Positions 18,176 to 27,059 of a stretch of DNA of 64,000 nt are shown piece by piece. The stretch comes from Bacillota bacterium (GTDB lineage: Bacteria; Bacillota; UBA4882; UBA8346): the NCBI GenBank assembly GCA_023426245.1, contig JAFABB010000025.1, positions 62,001 to 126,000 on the forward strand, read 5' to 3'. Positions within the stretch are counted from its first letter, which is position 1. Every line of letters starts with the position of its first letter. The notes beneath the pieces are model-generated. The model did no database searches, was not told where the DNA came from, and worked only from the letters and a program-made list of their open reading frames with translations. The translations under genes were made by a program, and so were the position numbers.

Positions 18176-21100
18176 ATGGTAATGGAAAAACTCAAAGCGA
18201 GCGTCGGGGATGACGTTTTTGAAAAAGCCGTCTCCCTTTACCGGTCCGGTCATATTAAATCCTATTCCCATACCAAACGCCATAGCCAATATCAACTCAA
18301 GGCCATTGTTAAAGAAAACAGTGTTTATGGTGTTGATGTTAATCTGGATTTAACCGCCGGCCAATTGAAAATCAATTCTTACTGCTCCTGTACCACAGGA
18401 AGCAGCCGCCTTTGTCAGCATGCCGCAGCCGTAATCTATCAATTTTTGGTTCATGATCTTCCCAAACTGGACCCTTCTAAGATCAAGCCGTCAAAGCCCC
18501 GGGGAATCGATGAATTAAAGTCCCTCAGCTTCTTGAAAGACAAAAAAGACCTTTTGTATACAATCAAAGGTTTAAGTAGCCCTGGAGATTATTTCGAATT
18601 AACCCTTGCTTTCGGCGGAAAATCGCCGGATTCGCTGTCGCCCTTAATCGAATGCCTTGGGGATGTGAATTCTAGCTCCAATCGAAGGGACCTTCTCCTC
18701 AAAGACCTGAGTAGCTTCGATTTTTTAATCATTCATTATTTGGAAAATAATTTCTCCAGTAAAGACCCGGGCCTGCAAACCATCTCCTTGCCAAAGTCTA
18801 TGGCCAGCCTACAATTGATTATTTCCCTGATCCAAAACAACCGGGCACTCAATACCCAAGGACAGTATTTCAATATAGGCGAAACCCTGAAACCCCGGGT
18901 ACGCATCAATGGTTCGGAAAGCCGCTTGCAATTGGCTTATGATCTCGATGAATTCCAAGGGCTGGGGACCGTGAACAAGGATTTACATTACGTAATGGCC
19001 GGGAATACTCTCCATCTCATCCATACCGGGGGCCTCGAAAAACTCTCCGGCGAAATCGTCATTGAACCCGAGCAACTTGGGGAAGTACTTTTTGAAATTT
19101 TACCCCGCCTGGGTGAACAAATTCTTTTGGAACTGTCTCCCGACTTTCAACTGCAAACTCTCAAACTCCATGAGCCGGAGATAGAGCTGGATTTTTCATA
19201 CCGTGAAAATCAAAACATCATCCTTTGCAACCCTACGGTCAAAATATACCGGCAGATATATCAAAAGCAAGAATGCCGTCAGCTTTTGACTGAAAGTTTT
19301 TGTTACCAACGTTCAACCGCAAATCCCAGTGAGTGGTCCATTGTAAACCGCCGTCCGCTTCAAGAATTGCTTCATTTTTTGGAGCGCAACCAGTTTGAAT
19401 TTGCCGACGGAGAATGGCAAATATCCGAAAAAGGCCGCATATTGAAGTTCTTCCTGAGCGGCCTGGATCAACTGCCCGTTAACTGGCAAGTAACAACGGA
19501 TGATGCTTTCAAAGGCTTTCAAATCACTCCCCTTACTTTGGAGCCCCAAGTTAAAGTGGACCTCCAATCGGACATCGACTGGTTCGATTTCCAGATTTAC
19601 TACAATCTGGGAGGGATAACCTTTAGCCACCAGGAAATCCTGCGGATGCTGGAAAAAACCGCCGACGGAAACTATATTCAAGTTGGCCGGCAATGGTTTT
19701 ATATTGCCGAAACCTCCAAAATCGATTTTTTGGAGCGGATGGTCAACCAAAATTCCTCAAAAACCGGAGCTACCCATGAACAATTTTATCATCTGCCCTA
19801 TTTGCGCCGGTTACTGCAAAACCAAGACATCATCATCCTTGGCAATGCCCTTTACAATCAGTTTGAAACCGAAATCTCTCATGAACACCCCATCCTCCCC
19901 TGCCCATTGCCGGATAATCTTCAAGGGGAATTGAGGCCTTATCAAAAAGAAGGTTATTACTGGCTGCGGTTTTTGCACCAATATCATTTCGGCGGTATTT
20001 TAGCGGACGATATGGGCCTGGGAAAAACCGTCCAGGTATTGACGTTAATTAAAAGCACCGGGGGGCGGGGACCTTCCCTGGTAATTTGTCCACGCAGCCT
20101 GATTTACAACTGGTTGGCCGAGACTGAAAAGTTTTTTCCGGGAACGAACTGTATAGCCTATTATGGTCCGCCCGACAGCCGGAAAGCGCTGCGGGAATCC
20201 TTTGATGATCAGGAAATCATCGTGACCACTTACGACATCGTCGTCAATGATATTGAATTTCTGGCCGATTATCCGTTTTATTATACGATTCTGGATGAAG
20301 CGCAACAAATTAAGAATTACCGGACCGAAAGAGCGAAAGAATGTAAAAGAATCAAGTCCCCGTTCCGGTTGGTTTTAACGGGTACACCGATTGAAAACAC
20401 TTTGGAAGATTTGTGGTCGTTATTCGACTTCGTCATGCCGGATTATCTGGGAAGTCAAATTCAATTCAAAACCAAGTATATGGAAGCCGCCAAAAAACCC
20501 GACTCTCAAGCCTTAGCCGTTTTACGGCAAAAAATAGCTCCATTCATGCTCAGGCGGGAGAAAACGAGCGTGCTTCCGGATTTGCCGCCGAAAGTCACCA
20601 TGATCCGGAAATGTCTGATGTCACAATTACAGGAGGATACTTACCGCGCCATTCTGAATGAAGTAAAACAAACCATCGTCAATTCCATCATCAATGTGGG
20701 GCTGGAAAAGTCCCGGATTACAGTATTATCATCTCTCACCAAGCTTCGCCAGATATGTGATCATCCCGGTTTGGTTCTGCCGGAAGTAGACACCCAGGCC
20801 GAATCCGGTAAAGTCGATGCTTTAATGGAATTGATTGAGGAAGCGATTGCCGGTGAGTGTCCGCCCCGGCATAAAATCGTGGTTTTCAGCCAATTTGTAC
20901 GGATGCTGCAATTGATCCGGGCTAAATTGGAAGAGAACGGCATCCACTATCTTTACCTGGATGGTTCAACTTCCGACCGGATGGAGCGAATTGCGTGTTT
21001 TAACAATACGCCCGAAATACCTGTCTTTTTGATCAGTTTAAAAGCCGGTGGCGTTGGAATCAATTTAACCGCGGCGGATACCGTTATCCATACCGACCCA

Positions 21101-21349
21101 TGGTGGAACCCCATGGTTGAAGAACAGGCCACCGACAGGGTACACCGTATCGGCCAACACAATCAAGTCATGGTTTACAAATTAATTACCCTGGGCACTG
21201 TGGAGGAAAAATTGCTCCGGCTCCAAGACCGGAAAAAGGTCATTTTTGATTCCCTCATTCAGAGTCAGGACGATTCGCTGGGTCGCTTAACTTGGGAAGA
21301 CATCCAAGATTTATTTGAATTGGATGATTCATACCTTAAATATCGATAA
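18176..21349 (+). CDS. SWIM zinc-finger SNF2-family helicase, paralogue 1
   Basis: A 1057-residue ATP-dependent DNA translocase. Near residue 65 is a SWIM zinc finger (CSC, then C and H in LCQH). Residues about 100-590 are a divergent region typical of bacterial SNF2 proteins. The C-terminal half is the SNF2 motor: Walker A in ADDMGLGKTVQVLTL (about residue 610), the DEAQ box in LDEAQQIKN, TGTPIENTLEDLWS, then the helicase C lobe with VVFSQFVRMLQL, LISLKAGGVGINLTAADTVI and DRVHRIGQ. GGAG lies eight bases before the ATG; a second ATG two codons on is an alternative. A full-length paralogue follows 20 bp downstream. Biological role unknown; remodelling of protein-DNA complexes is the family theme. 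Confidence 0.9.
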   Translation: MVMEKLKASVGDDVFEKAVSLYRSGHIKSYSHTKRHSQYQLKAIVKENSVYGVDVNLDLTAGQLKINSYCSCTTGSSRLCQHAAAVIYQFLVHDLPKLDPSKIKPSKPRGIDELKSLSFLKDKKDLLYTIKGLSSPGDYFELTLAFGGKSPDSLSPLIECLGDVNSSSNRRDLLLKDLSSFDFLIIHYLENNFSSKDPGLQTISLPKSMASLQLIISLIQNNRALNTQGQYFNIGETLKPRVRINGSESRLQLAYDLDEFQGLGTVNKDLHYVMAGNTLHLIHTGGLEKLSGEIVIEPEQLGEVLFEILPRLGEQILLELSPDFQLQTLKLHEPEIELDFSYRENQNIILCNPTVKIYRQIYQKQECRQLLTESFCYQRSTANPSEWSIVNRRPLQELLHFLERNQFEFADGEWQISEKGRILKFFLSGLDQLPVNWQVTTDDAFKGFQITPLTLEPQVKVDLQSDIDWFDFQIYYNLGGITFSHQEILRMLEKTADGNYIQVGRQWFYIAETSKIDFLERMVNQNSSKTGATHEQFYHLPYLRRLLQNQDIIILGNALYNQFETEISHEHPILPCPLPDNLQGELRPYQKEGYYWLRFLHQYHFGGILADDMGLGKTVQVLTLIKSTGGRGPSLVICPRSLIYNWLAETEKFFPGTNCIAYYGPPDSRKALRESFDDQEIIVTTYDIVVNDIEFLADYPFYYTILDEAQQIKNYRTERAKECKRIKSPFRLVLTGTPIENTLEDLWSLFDFVMPDYLGSQIQFKTKYMEAAKKPDSQALAVLRQKIAPFMLRREKTSVLPDLPPKVTMIRKCLMSQLQEDTYRAILNEVKQTIVNSIINVGLEKSRITVLSSLTKLRQICDHPGLVLPEVDTQAESGKVDALMELIEEAIAGECPPRHKIVVFSQFVRMLQLIRAKLEENGIHYLYLDGSTSDRMERIACFNNTPEIPVFLISLKAGGVGINLTAADTVIHTDPWWNPMVEEQATDRVHRIGQHNQVMVYKLITLGTVEEKLLRLQDRKKVIFDSLIQSQDDSLGRLTWEDIQDLFELDDSYLKYR

Positions 21350-21353
21350 ATCA

Positions 21354-21362
21354 TGCTATAAT
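21354..21362 (+). promoter_or_regulatory. Extended -10 promoter at the start of the second SNF2 gene
   Basis: TGCTATAAT (TG at 21354-21355, TATAAT at 21357-21362) is a perfect extended -10 element in the 20-bp gap between the two helicase genes. No good -35 is seen. Transcription would begin at about 21369, at or just before the start codon, giving a leaderless or nearly leaderless mRNA for paralogue 2. Confidence 0.45.
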
Positions 21363-21369
21363 AGATCGG

Positions 21370-24300
21370 GTGATTTTTTTGCTGCTCGAAAATTTAAAAA
21401 CCCGGGCCGGAGAACAAATCTATCAACGGGGAATCGCTTATTATACCGGGGATCGAATTCGCGAATTTTCAGTGACTCCCCTGGAAAACCAGGTTCACCG
21501 TATCCATTCCGTTGTCCAGGGAACCAAAAGTTATGTCGTCAAGATAACCGTCCGTATCTTGCATCATCAGCTCAAGATCGATAGTTACTGTTCTTGTCCT
21601 TATTCCTGGAATAGTTTATGCAAACATGAAGTAGCTGTTTTATATAAATTTATCCAAGAGAAATATTATGAACTGGCTCCCTATGAAAGTAAACATGCCT
21701 CCAAAACCTCAGGTTTTGATTCTTTCAAACAATTCATTTCCGAGGAGAGCCAGCCCACAAAAGCCCTTCAGTATGAATTAAAGGGCTTACAAAAGTTATC
21801 CGGCACCAATTTCCGGTTGCAATTAAGCGGCACTCCCTCCCAACAGGAAGCGCTCAAAACCCTGCTGGATGAAATGGACCATGAAAATACCGACTCTTAT
21901 CTATCCGAAAGGCTTTTAAAAAATTTTAACCAGTTTGATCGGCTGGTCCTTGAACATCTGCAAAAAATTTATACCCGGAAAACTCCTGAAAAAAGGATGA
22001 TTTTTTTCACCAAATCCCGGGAAAACCTTGATTTTATTATCTCCTTACTATCCAGCCGCCAGGTCCGTCTGGATGAAACCGCTCCAAATCCCCTGGCTTT
22101 GGGGCCGGTATTGAAACCCAGACTCATTTTCAGCGGCGACGAACGCCATTTGAAAATGACTGTCGACGATTCCGAACTTTTAGCGGATGGCTTTTACCAC
22201 CCCGAACTGGATTGTTTGGTAAAGAACAATGTCCTTCACCGGATTGAGAACCGGGCCGTCCGAGAACTACCCGCCGATTTCGAGATTCCCTCGTCCAAGC
22301 TGGGAGTGTTTCTGTTTGAAATTTTGCCGAAATTACAGCAAAAGATGGACTGTACCCTGCCTCAAGAACTGACCAATCAGCAATTGAATCTGATTTTACC
22401 CCAAATCCGGCTGGATTTTGATTATAACGGGGAGCAAATTATTTGCCACCCCCAAATTCAAATCCATGACCAAATTTATGACGATAAGGAAAGCCTGCAA
22501 TTGGCCTCCGCTGAACCATTCTACCGCCGTTTGGAGGAAAAACCGCGCCAATGGACCACCATCGATGCCGCCGCCTTACAGCGCTTCGTGGATTTTTTGG
22601 AGCATTATAATTTTAAAGTCTCGCCGGAAGGTCTTACGATCAAAGATACGGGCCAACTGATTCAATTTATCATCGGTGGATTCGGCCAAATTCCGCCAGA
22701 GTGGCAAGTAACCGCCAGCCCGGACTTTCAGAAACTTAAAATAGCTCCGCTGTCTTTGGTACCGGTTGTCGAACTGAACATCGACGATACCATCAATTGG
22801 TTCGAGTTTAAAATCTATTACAATTTAGGCGGCAAGACCTATACCCATCAGGAAATCCTGAAGATGATGCGTAAAACCGCCGAAGGCGCCCGGTATATCC
22901 AGGATGAGGGGCAGATTTTCATCATCGATGAGAACATCCCGGAGCAGCTTGAAAAGGAGTTGCCGAAAAAAGACGGTCATTCGGAACAACTCCAGGGTGA
23001 ATTATATAACCTGATGTTTTACCGCCAGTTTTTTAAGGATCAAGGAGTCGCGATTCACGGCAATCCGCTCTACCAGCAATTTGAATCCGATATCCAAAAC
23101 AAACAGCTGGTGGAAAATAATCAAGTCCCCGAAACCTTAGGCGGAGCTTTACGCTCGTACCAAAAAGAAGGCTTTAATTGGCTGCGTTTTTTATATAAAT
23201 ACAGGTTTAACGGGGTCTTAGCCGATGACATGGGACTTGGCAAAACCCTTCAAGTTTTAACCTTGCTCAAAAGTTTGAAAACCATTAAACCCCATCTGGT
23301 GGTTTGCCCGCGGAGTCTCATCTATAATTGGGCTGCGGAAATCGACAAGTTTTATCCCGGCACTTCATATTTGGTTTATCATGGAATCCCCGAAGAGAGG
23401 GCTGTCATGAGAAGTTCTTTCCTGGAGCGGGAAATCATCATCACCACCTATGATATCCTGGCCCGGGACAGTCAAAGTTTACAGGAATATCTTTTTGATT
23501 ACTGTATTCTCGATGAGGCCCAGCATATCAAGAATCATTTGACCCAGAGAGCCCGTGAAGTCAAGAGGATTCGCTCCGAACACCGGTTGGTCATGACCGG
23601 TACCCCAATCGAAAACGGACTCGATGAGTTATGGTCGATCTTTGACTTTCTGATGCCGGGTTATTTGGACTCTCAACCGAAATTTACCGCGAAGTATGTC
23701 ACTCCCCTTCGGAAGGCGCCCGGTGATCCAAAGGGCCTTGCCAGGCTGCGCCAAAAAGTGGCCCCTTTCATTTTGCGCCGCCGCAAGGAAGAAGTGCTCA
23801 CCGAGCTTCCGGAAAAGATCACCATGATTCAAAATGTCTTTATGACCAAGCTCCAGGAGGATACCTATCATGCGATTCTCAACCAATTGAGGGAAGAGAT
23901 TATTCAGACCATCTCCAACCGCGGGTTTGCCAATTCCCATATTACAGTGCTGGCGGCCTTGACGAAATTGCGTCAAGTCTGTAACCATCCAAGGCTCGTC
24001 TTACCGGACAGCGACCCTTCGGTCGACTCCGGGAAACTGGAAGCCTTGATGGAATTAATCTATCAAGCCACCGACGCCGGCCATAAAATCGTCATTTTCA
24101 GTCAGTTTGTGAAAATGTTGAGATTAATTGAAACCAAATTCCAAACCGAAAAAATCCGCTATGAATACCTGGATGGCTCAACCCGGGACCGGATGGAACG
24201 GATCAACCGTTTTAACCAAACCCCGGAAATCCCTATTTTTCTGATCAGTCTGAAAGCCGGAGGATTGGGTATCAATCTTACATCGGCGGATATCGTGATC

Positions 24301-24537
24301 CATGTTGACCCCTGGTGGAATCCAATGATTGAAAATCAGGCCACCGACAGGGTGCACCGCATGGGGCAGCAAAATCAAGTGATGGTCTACAAACTGATCA
24401 CCATGGGGACCGTGGAAGAAAAGATTTTGCAGCTCCAACAAAGAAAAAAGTCGGTGTTTGACGCCATCATTGAACATAACCAGAGCCCGCTGACCTCCTT
24501 AACCTGGGAAGATATTAAGGATTTATTTGAACTTTAA
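21370..24537 (+). CDS. SWIM zinc-finger SNF2-family helicase, paralogue 2
   Basis: A 1055-residue paralogue of the upstream gene with the same layout: SWIM finger (CSCPYSWNSLCKH, about residue 75), divergent middle, then the SNF2 motor with ADDMGLGKTLQVLTL (about residue 617), LDEAQHIKN, TGTPIENGLDELWS, LISLKAGGLGINLTSADIVI and DRVHRMGQ. The two proteins align along their whole length, so this is a tandem gene duplication that has diverged considerably. The start is taken as GTG at 21370; TTG at 21379, behind GATCGGGTG, is nearly as good and matches the paralogue's N-terminus. It may be read through from paralogue 1 and also from its own promoter. Confidence 0.9.
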   Translation: MIFLLLENLKTRAGEQIYQRGIAYYTGDRIREFSVTPLENQVHRIHSVVQGTKSYVVKITVRILHHQLKIDSYCSCPYSWNSLCKHEVAVLYKFIQEKYYELAPYESKHASKTSGFDSFKQFISEESQPTKALQYELKGLQKLSGTNFRLQLSGTPSQQEALKTLLDEMDHENTDSYLSERLLKNFNQFDRLVLEHLQKIYTRKTPEKRMIFFTKSRENLDFIISLLSSRQVRLDETAPNPLALGPVLKPRLIFSGDERHLKMTVDDSELLADGFYHPELDCLVKNNVLHRIENRAVRELPADFEIPSSKLGVFLFEILPKLQQKMDCTLPQELTNQQLNLILPQIRLDFDYNGEQIICHPQIQIHDQIYDDKESLQLASAEPFYRRLEEKPRQWTTIDAAALQRFVDFLEHYNFKVSPEGLTIKDTGQLIQFIIGGFGQIPPEWQVTASPDFQKLKIAPLSLVPVVELNIDDTINWFEFKIYYNLGGKTYTHQEILKMMRKTAEGARYIQDEGQIFIIDENIPEQLEKELPKKDGHSEQLQGELYNLMFYRQFFKDQGVAIHGNPLYQQFESDIQNKQLVENNQVPETLGGALRSYQKEGFNWLRFLYKYRFNGVLADDMGLGKTLQVLTLLKSLKTIKPHLVVCPRSLIYNWAAEIDKFYPGTSYLVYHGIPEERAVMRSSFLEREIIITTYDILARDSQSLQEYLFDYCILDEAQHIKNHLTQRAREVKRIRSEHRLVMTGTPIENGLDELWSIFDFLMPGYLDSQPKFTAKYVTPLRKAPGDPKGLARLRQKVAPFILRRRKEEVLTELPEKITMIQNVFMTKLQEDTYHAILNQLREEIIQTISNRGFANSHITVLAALTKLRQVCNHPRLVLPDSDPSVDSGKLEALMELIYQATDAGHKIVIFSQFVKMLRLIETKFQTEKIRYEYLDGSTRDRMERINRFNQTPEIPIFLISLKAGGLGINLTSADIVIHVDPWWNPMIENQATDRVHRMGQQNQVMVYKLITMGTVEEKILQLQQRKKSVFDAIIEHNQSPLTSLTWEDIKDLFEL

Positions 24538-24567
24538 GGTTCTCCTCCAAGCCCACCCGGCAGGAAT

Positions 24568-24576
24568 TGGTATAAT
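24568..24576 (+). promoter_or_regulatory. Extended -10 promoter of the beta-barrel-like gene
   Basis: TGGTATAAT at 24568-24576, 72 bp before the GTG start, gives a leader of about 65 nt. No strong -35 is seen. Confidence 0.45.
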
Positions 24577-24648
24577 TATCTTGAATTAGTATTTTGGTGG
24601 TGAAAAACCATCGAAACCTAAAAATTTAAAAAAATTGGAGGTATTATC

Positions 24649-25323
24649 GTGAAAAAGGCCGCAATTATACTTATTTTGTCTTTGGCGCTTCTTTTGTCTT
24701 TTGCAACCCTGGCCTCTGCTGAGCTTTTGTTTGGAGTGAGTGCGGCAACCGGCCCCTCGGATTTTTCGGTGGATTATAAACCCGGCTATAATTATGGTGG
24801 CACAGTAAGCGACATTTCCAAATCTCCTAGCCAAGTTACCTTGACTGGCGACCTTAACTTGCTCCTTATCCACATCGGCGCCGAATACAGCACCGCCGAT
24901 ATGGGCAAGAGCGGCACTTTCTCAACAGCGACCGTCAAAGCCGGTTGGGAATTGGGCCTCCCCCTGGTAAGTTTTGGACTCTACGGCGGGTATCAGGCGT
25001 ACACTTTAACCAAGGGCAGTTCAATCAACAATCCGAGTCTGGGCGACAGCGCTTACTGGGACCTTTTCGCCAGCGTAGGTGCAAAAGTGAGCCTTGCTGA
25101 TATCAGTGTATATGCCACCACCAACATCCCGCTCTATGCTGAATTCAGTAACGGCATTACCGATGATGATAGCGCGTCCATGACCTATCTCAAGGCCGGC
25201 GTTTCCTACGCTCCGATTCCCTTTGTCGACCTTTTCGTTGACTACCGGAAGATGGAAGGCGATTCCAAAGTAATGAAACTTTCGTCCGACGGCTATAACT
25301 TCGGAGTCAAACTGAGCTTCTAA
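24649..25323 (+). CDS. Secreted small beta-barrel-like protein (putative outer-membrane protein)
   Basis: A 224-residue protein starting at GTG with a TTGGAGG site. It has a clear Sec signal peptide (MKKAAII, hydrophobic core, cleavage after ASA near residue 24). The mature part is Gly/Ser/Tyr-rich with alternating strands such as VTLTGDLNLLLIHIGAEYS and VSFGLYGGYQAYTL, and ends in GVKLSF. A C-terminal Phe after alternating hydrophobic residues is the recognition signature of outer-membrane barrels. No named family is recognised. It is a single-gene unit with its own promoter and a strong terminator, consistent with an abundant envelope protein. Confidence 0.78.
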   Translation: MKKAAIILILSLALLLSFATLASAELLFGVSAATGPSDFSVDYKPGYNYGGTVSDISKSPSQVTLTGDLNLLLIHIGAEYSTADMGKSGTFSTATVKAGWELGLPLVSFGLYGGYQAYTLTKGSSINNPSLGDSAYWDLFASVGAKVSLADISVYATTNIPLYAEFSNGITDDDSASMTYLKAGVSYAPIPFVDLFVDYRKMEGDSKVMKLSSDGYNFGVKLSF

Positions 25324-25359
25324 TTTTACATAGGTATCTGATTTTCATCAGGATTATTC

Positions 25360-25392
25360 ATCCATAGGCGGCAACAACCCTATGGATTTTTT
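25360..25392 (+). terminator. Intrinsic terminator after the beta-barrel-like gene
   Basis: ATCCATAGG (25360-25368) and CCTATGGAT (25379-25387) form a 9-bp stem with a 10-nt loop, followed by a run of six T. Confidence 0.85.
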
Positions 25393-25427
25393 ATGATCAT
25401 TCTAGGGGAAGGTCGTTATCCTCATTC

Positions 25428-26120
25428 TCACCTTTCCCTGCAAACGCGTCGTGCCATCCGCAGCAACCGATCGGCTATAAGCCCATCCAGCAAGCCTTGC
25501 CTGTACATGCGCCCATAGGCCAGCTCGTCCCGTTCGACCCAAGTCCAATTACCCGGATTATTATTTATATACCGGCGAATCCGGTCAAATTCATCTTGGT
25601 TACGGACGATATGTTCATAGTAACCCCGTTGCCAAACCGGTGAACCGGGGGTGCAACACAATTCATTGATCTGTTTGGTAACGGCCCCTTTGAAACCACG
25701 GACAATGGCGCCGACGGTTTGGGATGGTGAACGAAACGGTTCGGTAATAATTATGGGGGATTGATTAACGGAATTTTGGGTTGTAGGGGCGTATTGTAAT
25801 ACGCCCCTACAACGTGACACATCCATACATTTCGCAATTCGGCCGCGATTTTCGGCAATCATAAAAATAACATGCACATGATTGGGCATTACGACGAATC
25901 CATCCAGGATCACATTTGAACGTTTCTTCGGCGTATTTTGCCATTCCGTATAAACCATTCCGCCTAATTCATTCAAAACCATCTTTCCATCAGTGATTTT
26001 TCCAAATAAACATTTCCGGTCCCAGGTGCAGATCGTTATATAATAGGCCCCAGATCGGGCGTAATCGTAACCTTTTGACCGGATTGACCGGCGATGATGG
26101 ATAAAGGAGTTATAAGTCAT
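25428..26120 (-). CDS. REP-associated tyrosine transposase (RAYT, Y1_Tnp family)
   Basis: IS200-like single-strand transposase of the TnpA-REP type, 230 residues. The HUH metal motif is in VVMPNHVHVIF, and the nucleophilic Tyr is in the WQRGYYEHIVRNQDEFDRI helix. The N-terminus has the family's RSIRSKGYDYARSGAYYITICTW. Between the HUH strand and the VGAIVRGFK helix is a loop of about 50 residues. Part of its DNA (25780-25813) is a perfect 16-bp palindrome of REP type, read in frame as RGVLQYAPTT. The frame is intact. Such proteins mobilise or maintain REP/BIME sequences in the host chromosome. Confidence 0.9.
   Translation of the reverse strand: MTYNSFIHHRRSIRSKGYDYARSGAYYITICTWDRKCLFGKITDGKMVLNELGGMVYTEWQNTPKKRSNVILDGFVVMPNHVHVIFMIAENRGRIAKCMDVSRCRGVLQYAPTTQNSVNQSPIIITEPFRSPSQTVGAIVRGFKGAVTKQINELCCTPGSPVWQRGYYEHIVRNQDEFDRIRRYINNNPGNWTWVERDELAYGRMYRQGLLDGLIADRLLRMARRVCRER
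25780..25813. repeat. REP-like palindrome inside the RAYT coding sequence
   Basis: GTTGTAGGGGCGTATT and AATACGCCCCTACAAC are exact 16-nt reverse complements separated by GT. The GTAGGGGCG core is the form of widespread extragenic palindromes. It lies in a variable loop of the transposase and keeps the reading frame. Confidence 0.85.
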
Positions 26121-26881
26121 TATTATTTTCTCCTTTCCGGATTACGCCTAACAGAACTCAGCATAGGCGCATTTTCCGGCAATAGGTGGTCTTTCCGCTT
26201 CCAGAGGGGTATCCAGATAAATAATCCGTAAAATGTCCCGGCTTACCCGGTTCAATTCCCGTTCGGTTTCCTGGGTTCGCCCGGTTCTCGGGTTTGGACA
26301 GTTAGCCTTCGATGCGCCAACATCCCGGCTGGCCCTCAATTCCAGCTGGATTCCCTTTACGAGGAGAAGGGTAATTACCTTCAGTTCGCCCCGCGGGTAA
26401 ATGACCCCCATCGCAAAAGCCTATCAAAAAACGCCCCGGTCTCTAACCGCAGCGTTCTATTTCATGTTCCATCTTAAGTTAGGGTTTCCGACGGGATTCC
26501 AACGGGATTCCTTCGGAATCCCGTTGGAATCTAACATTTACCCATTACCATTTTATCACATTTTTCTGGAAAAAGTGTATCGATTTTGTCCCGATAACTA
26601 TAGAGATTGATATGAAAAGGTTTTAGAGAATTTTCGAAGCGATATGCCTGATAAATGCCCGGTTGATAACTTTAAACGCAGAAAGCCACAAATGAAACCG
26701 CTTCCAGGAATCGCGCTTTAAGTTATCCACAAGATGATGTCAAGCAGTAGCTTTAAAATAGAAAAATTATTTTTGTTCGGATCCTGGTCCCATCTGCAAC
26801 ACTAGGCCCCTTTTCCCTTCCCCCATAGCGGATTTCCGCGTTCCATAGGCAAAGGCATAGGCCCAAGTCCAACATGGAAAA
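26121..26881. other. Spacer upstream of the RAYT gene
   Basis: No supported gene. An 87-codon minus-strand frame at 26148-26411 lacks a ribosome site and any recognisable fold. A long hairpin lies at 26495-26531. The rest shows no structure I can name. Confidence 0.4.
26495..26531. repeat. 17-bp perfect hairpin with a 3-nt loop
   Basis: GATTCCAACGGGATTCC (26495-26511), loop TTC, then GGAATCCCGTTGGAATC (26515-26531). A partial direct copy of the left arm (TTCCGACGGGATTCC) precedes it. There is no T-run on either side, so it is not a standard terminator. It resembles a stand-alone extragenic palindrome about 0.4 kb from the RAYT gene, but differs in sequence from the palindrome inside that gene. 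Confidence 0.6.
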
Positions 26882-27022
26882 TGCCTAAAAAAGGTCACGG
26901 AGACAGGATTCACGGGATTTACAGGATTAAAACCTGTAAATTGGGCTGAAAAAACAGTTTTAAAAAAATCCCGTTCATCCATAAAATCCTGTTCATCCCG
27001 TTTACGTTCTTTTCCTTAGGCC
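26882..27022 (-). repeat. MITE-like inverted-repeat element, family 2, copy B
   Basis: A 141-bp homologue of the element at 2118-2265, in opposite orientation. It runs from TGCCTAAAAAA through CGGAGACAGGATT to ATCCATAAAATCCTGTTCATCC and ends at TTAGGCC (27016-27022). The shared stretches GTTCTTTT and TTAGGCC at one end and CGGAGACAGGATT at the other define the same boundaries as copy A. Confidence 0.65.
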
Positions 27023-27059
27023 CACGGAGTTTAGCGGTCGGCATTCAAAATATCTATTA

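Noticed and set aside
26148..26411. 87-codon minus-strand frame upstream of the RAYT gene
   Set aside because: No start signal and no protein-like pattern.
26767..26982. 71-codon minus-strand frame with NPVNPVNPV
   Set aside because: The repeated peptide is simply the translation of the CAGGATT-type repeat element.
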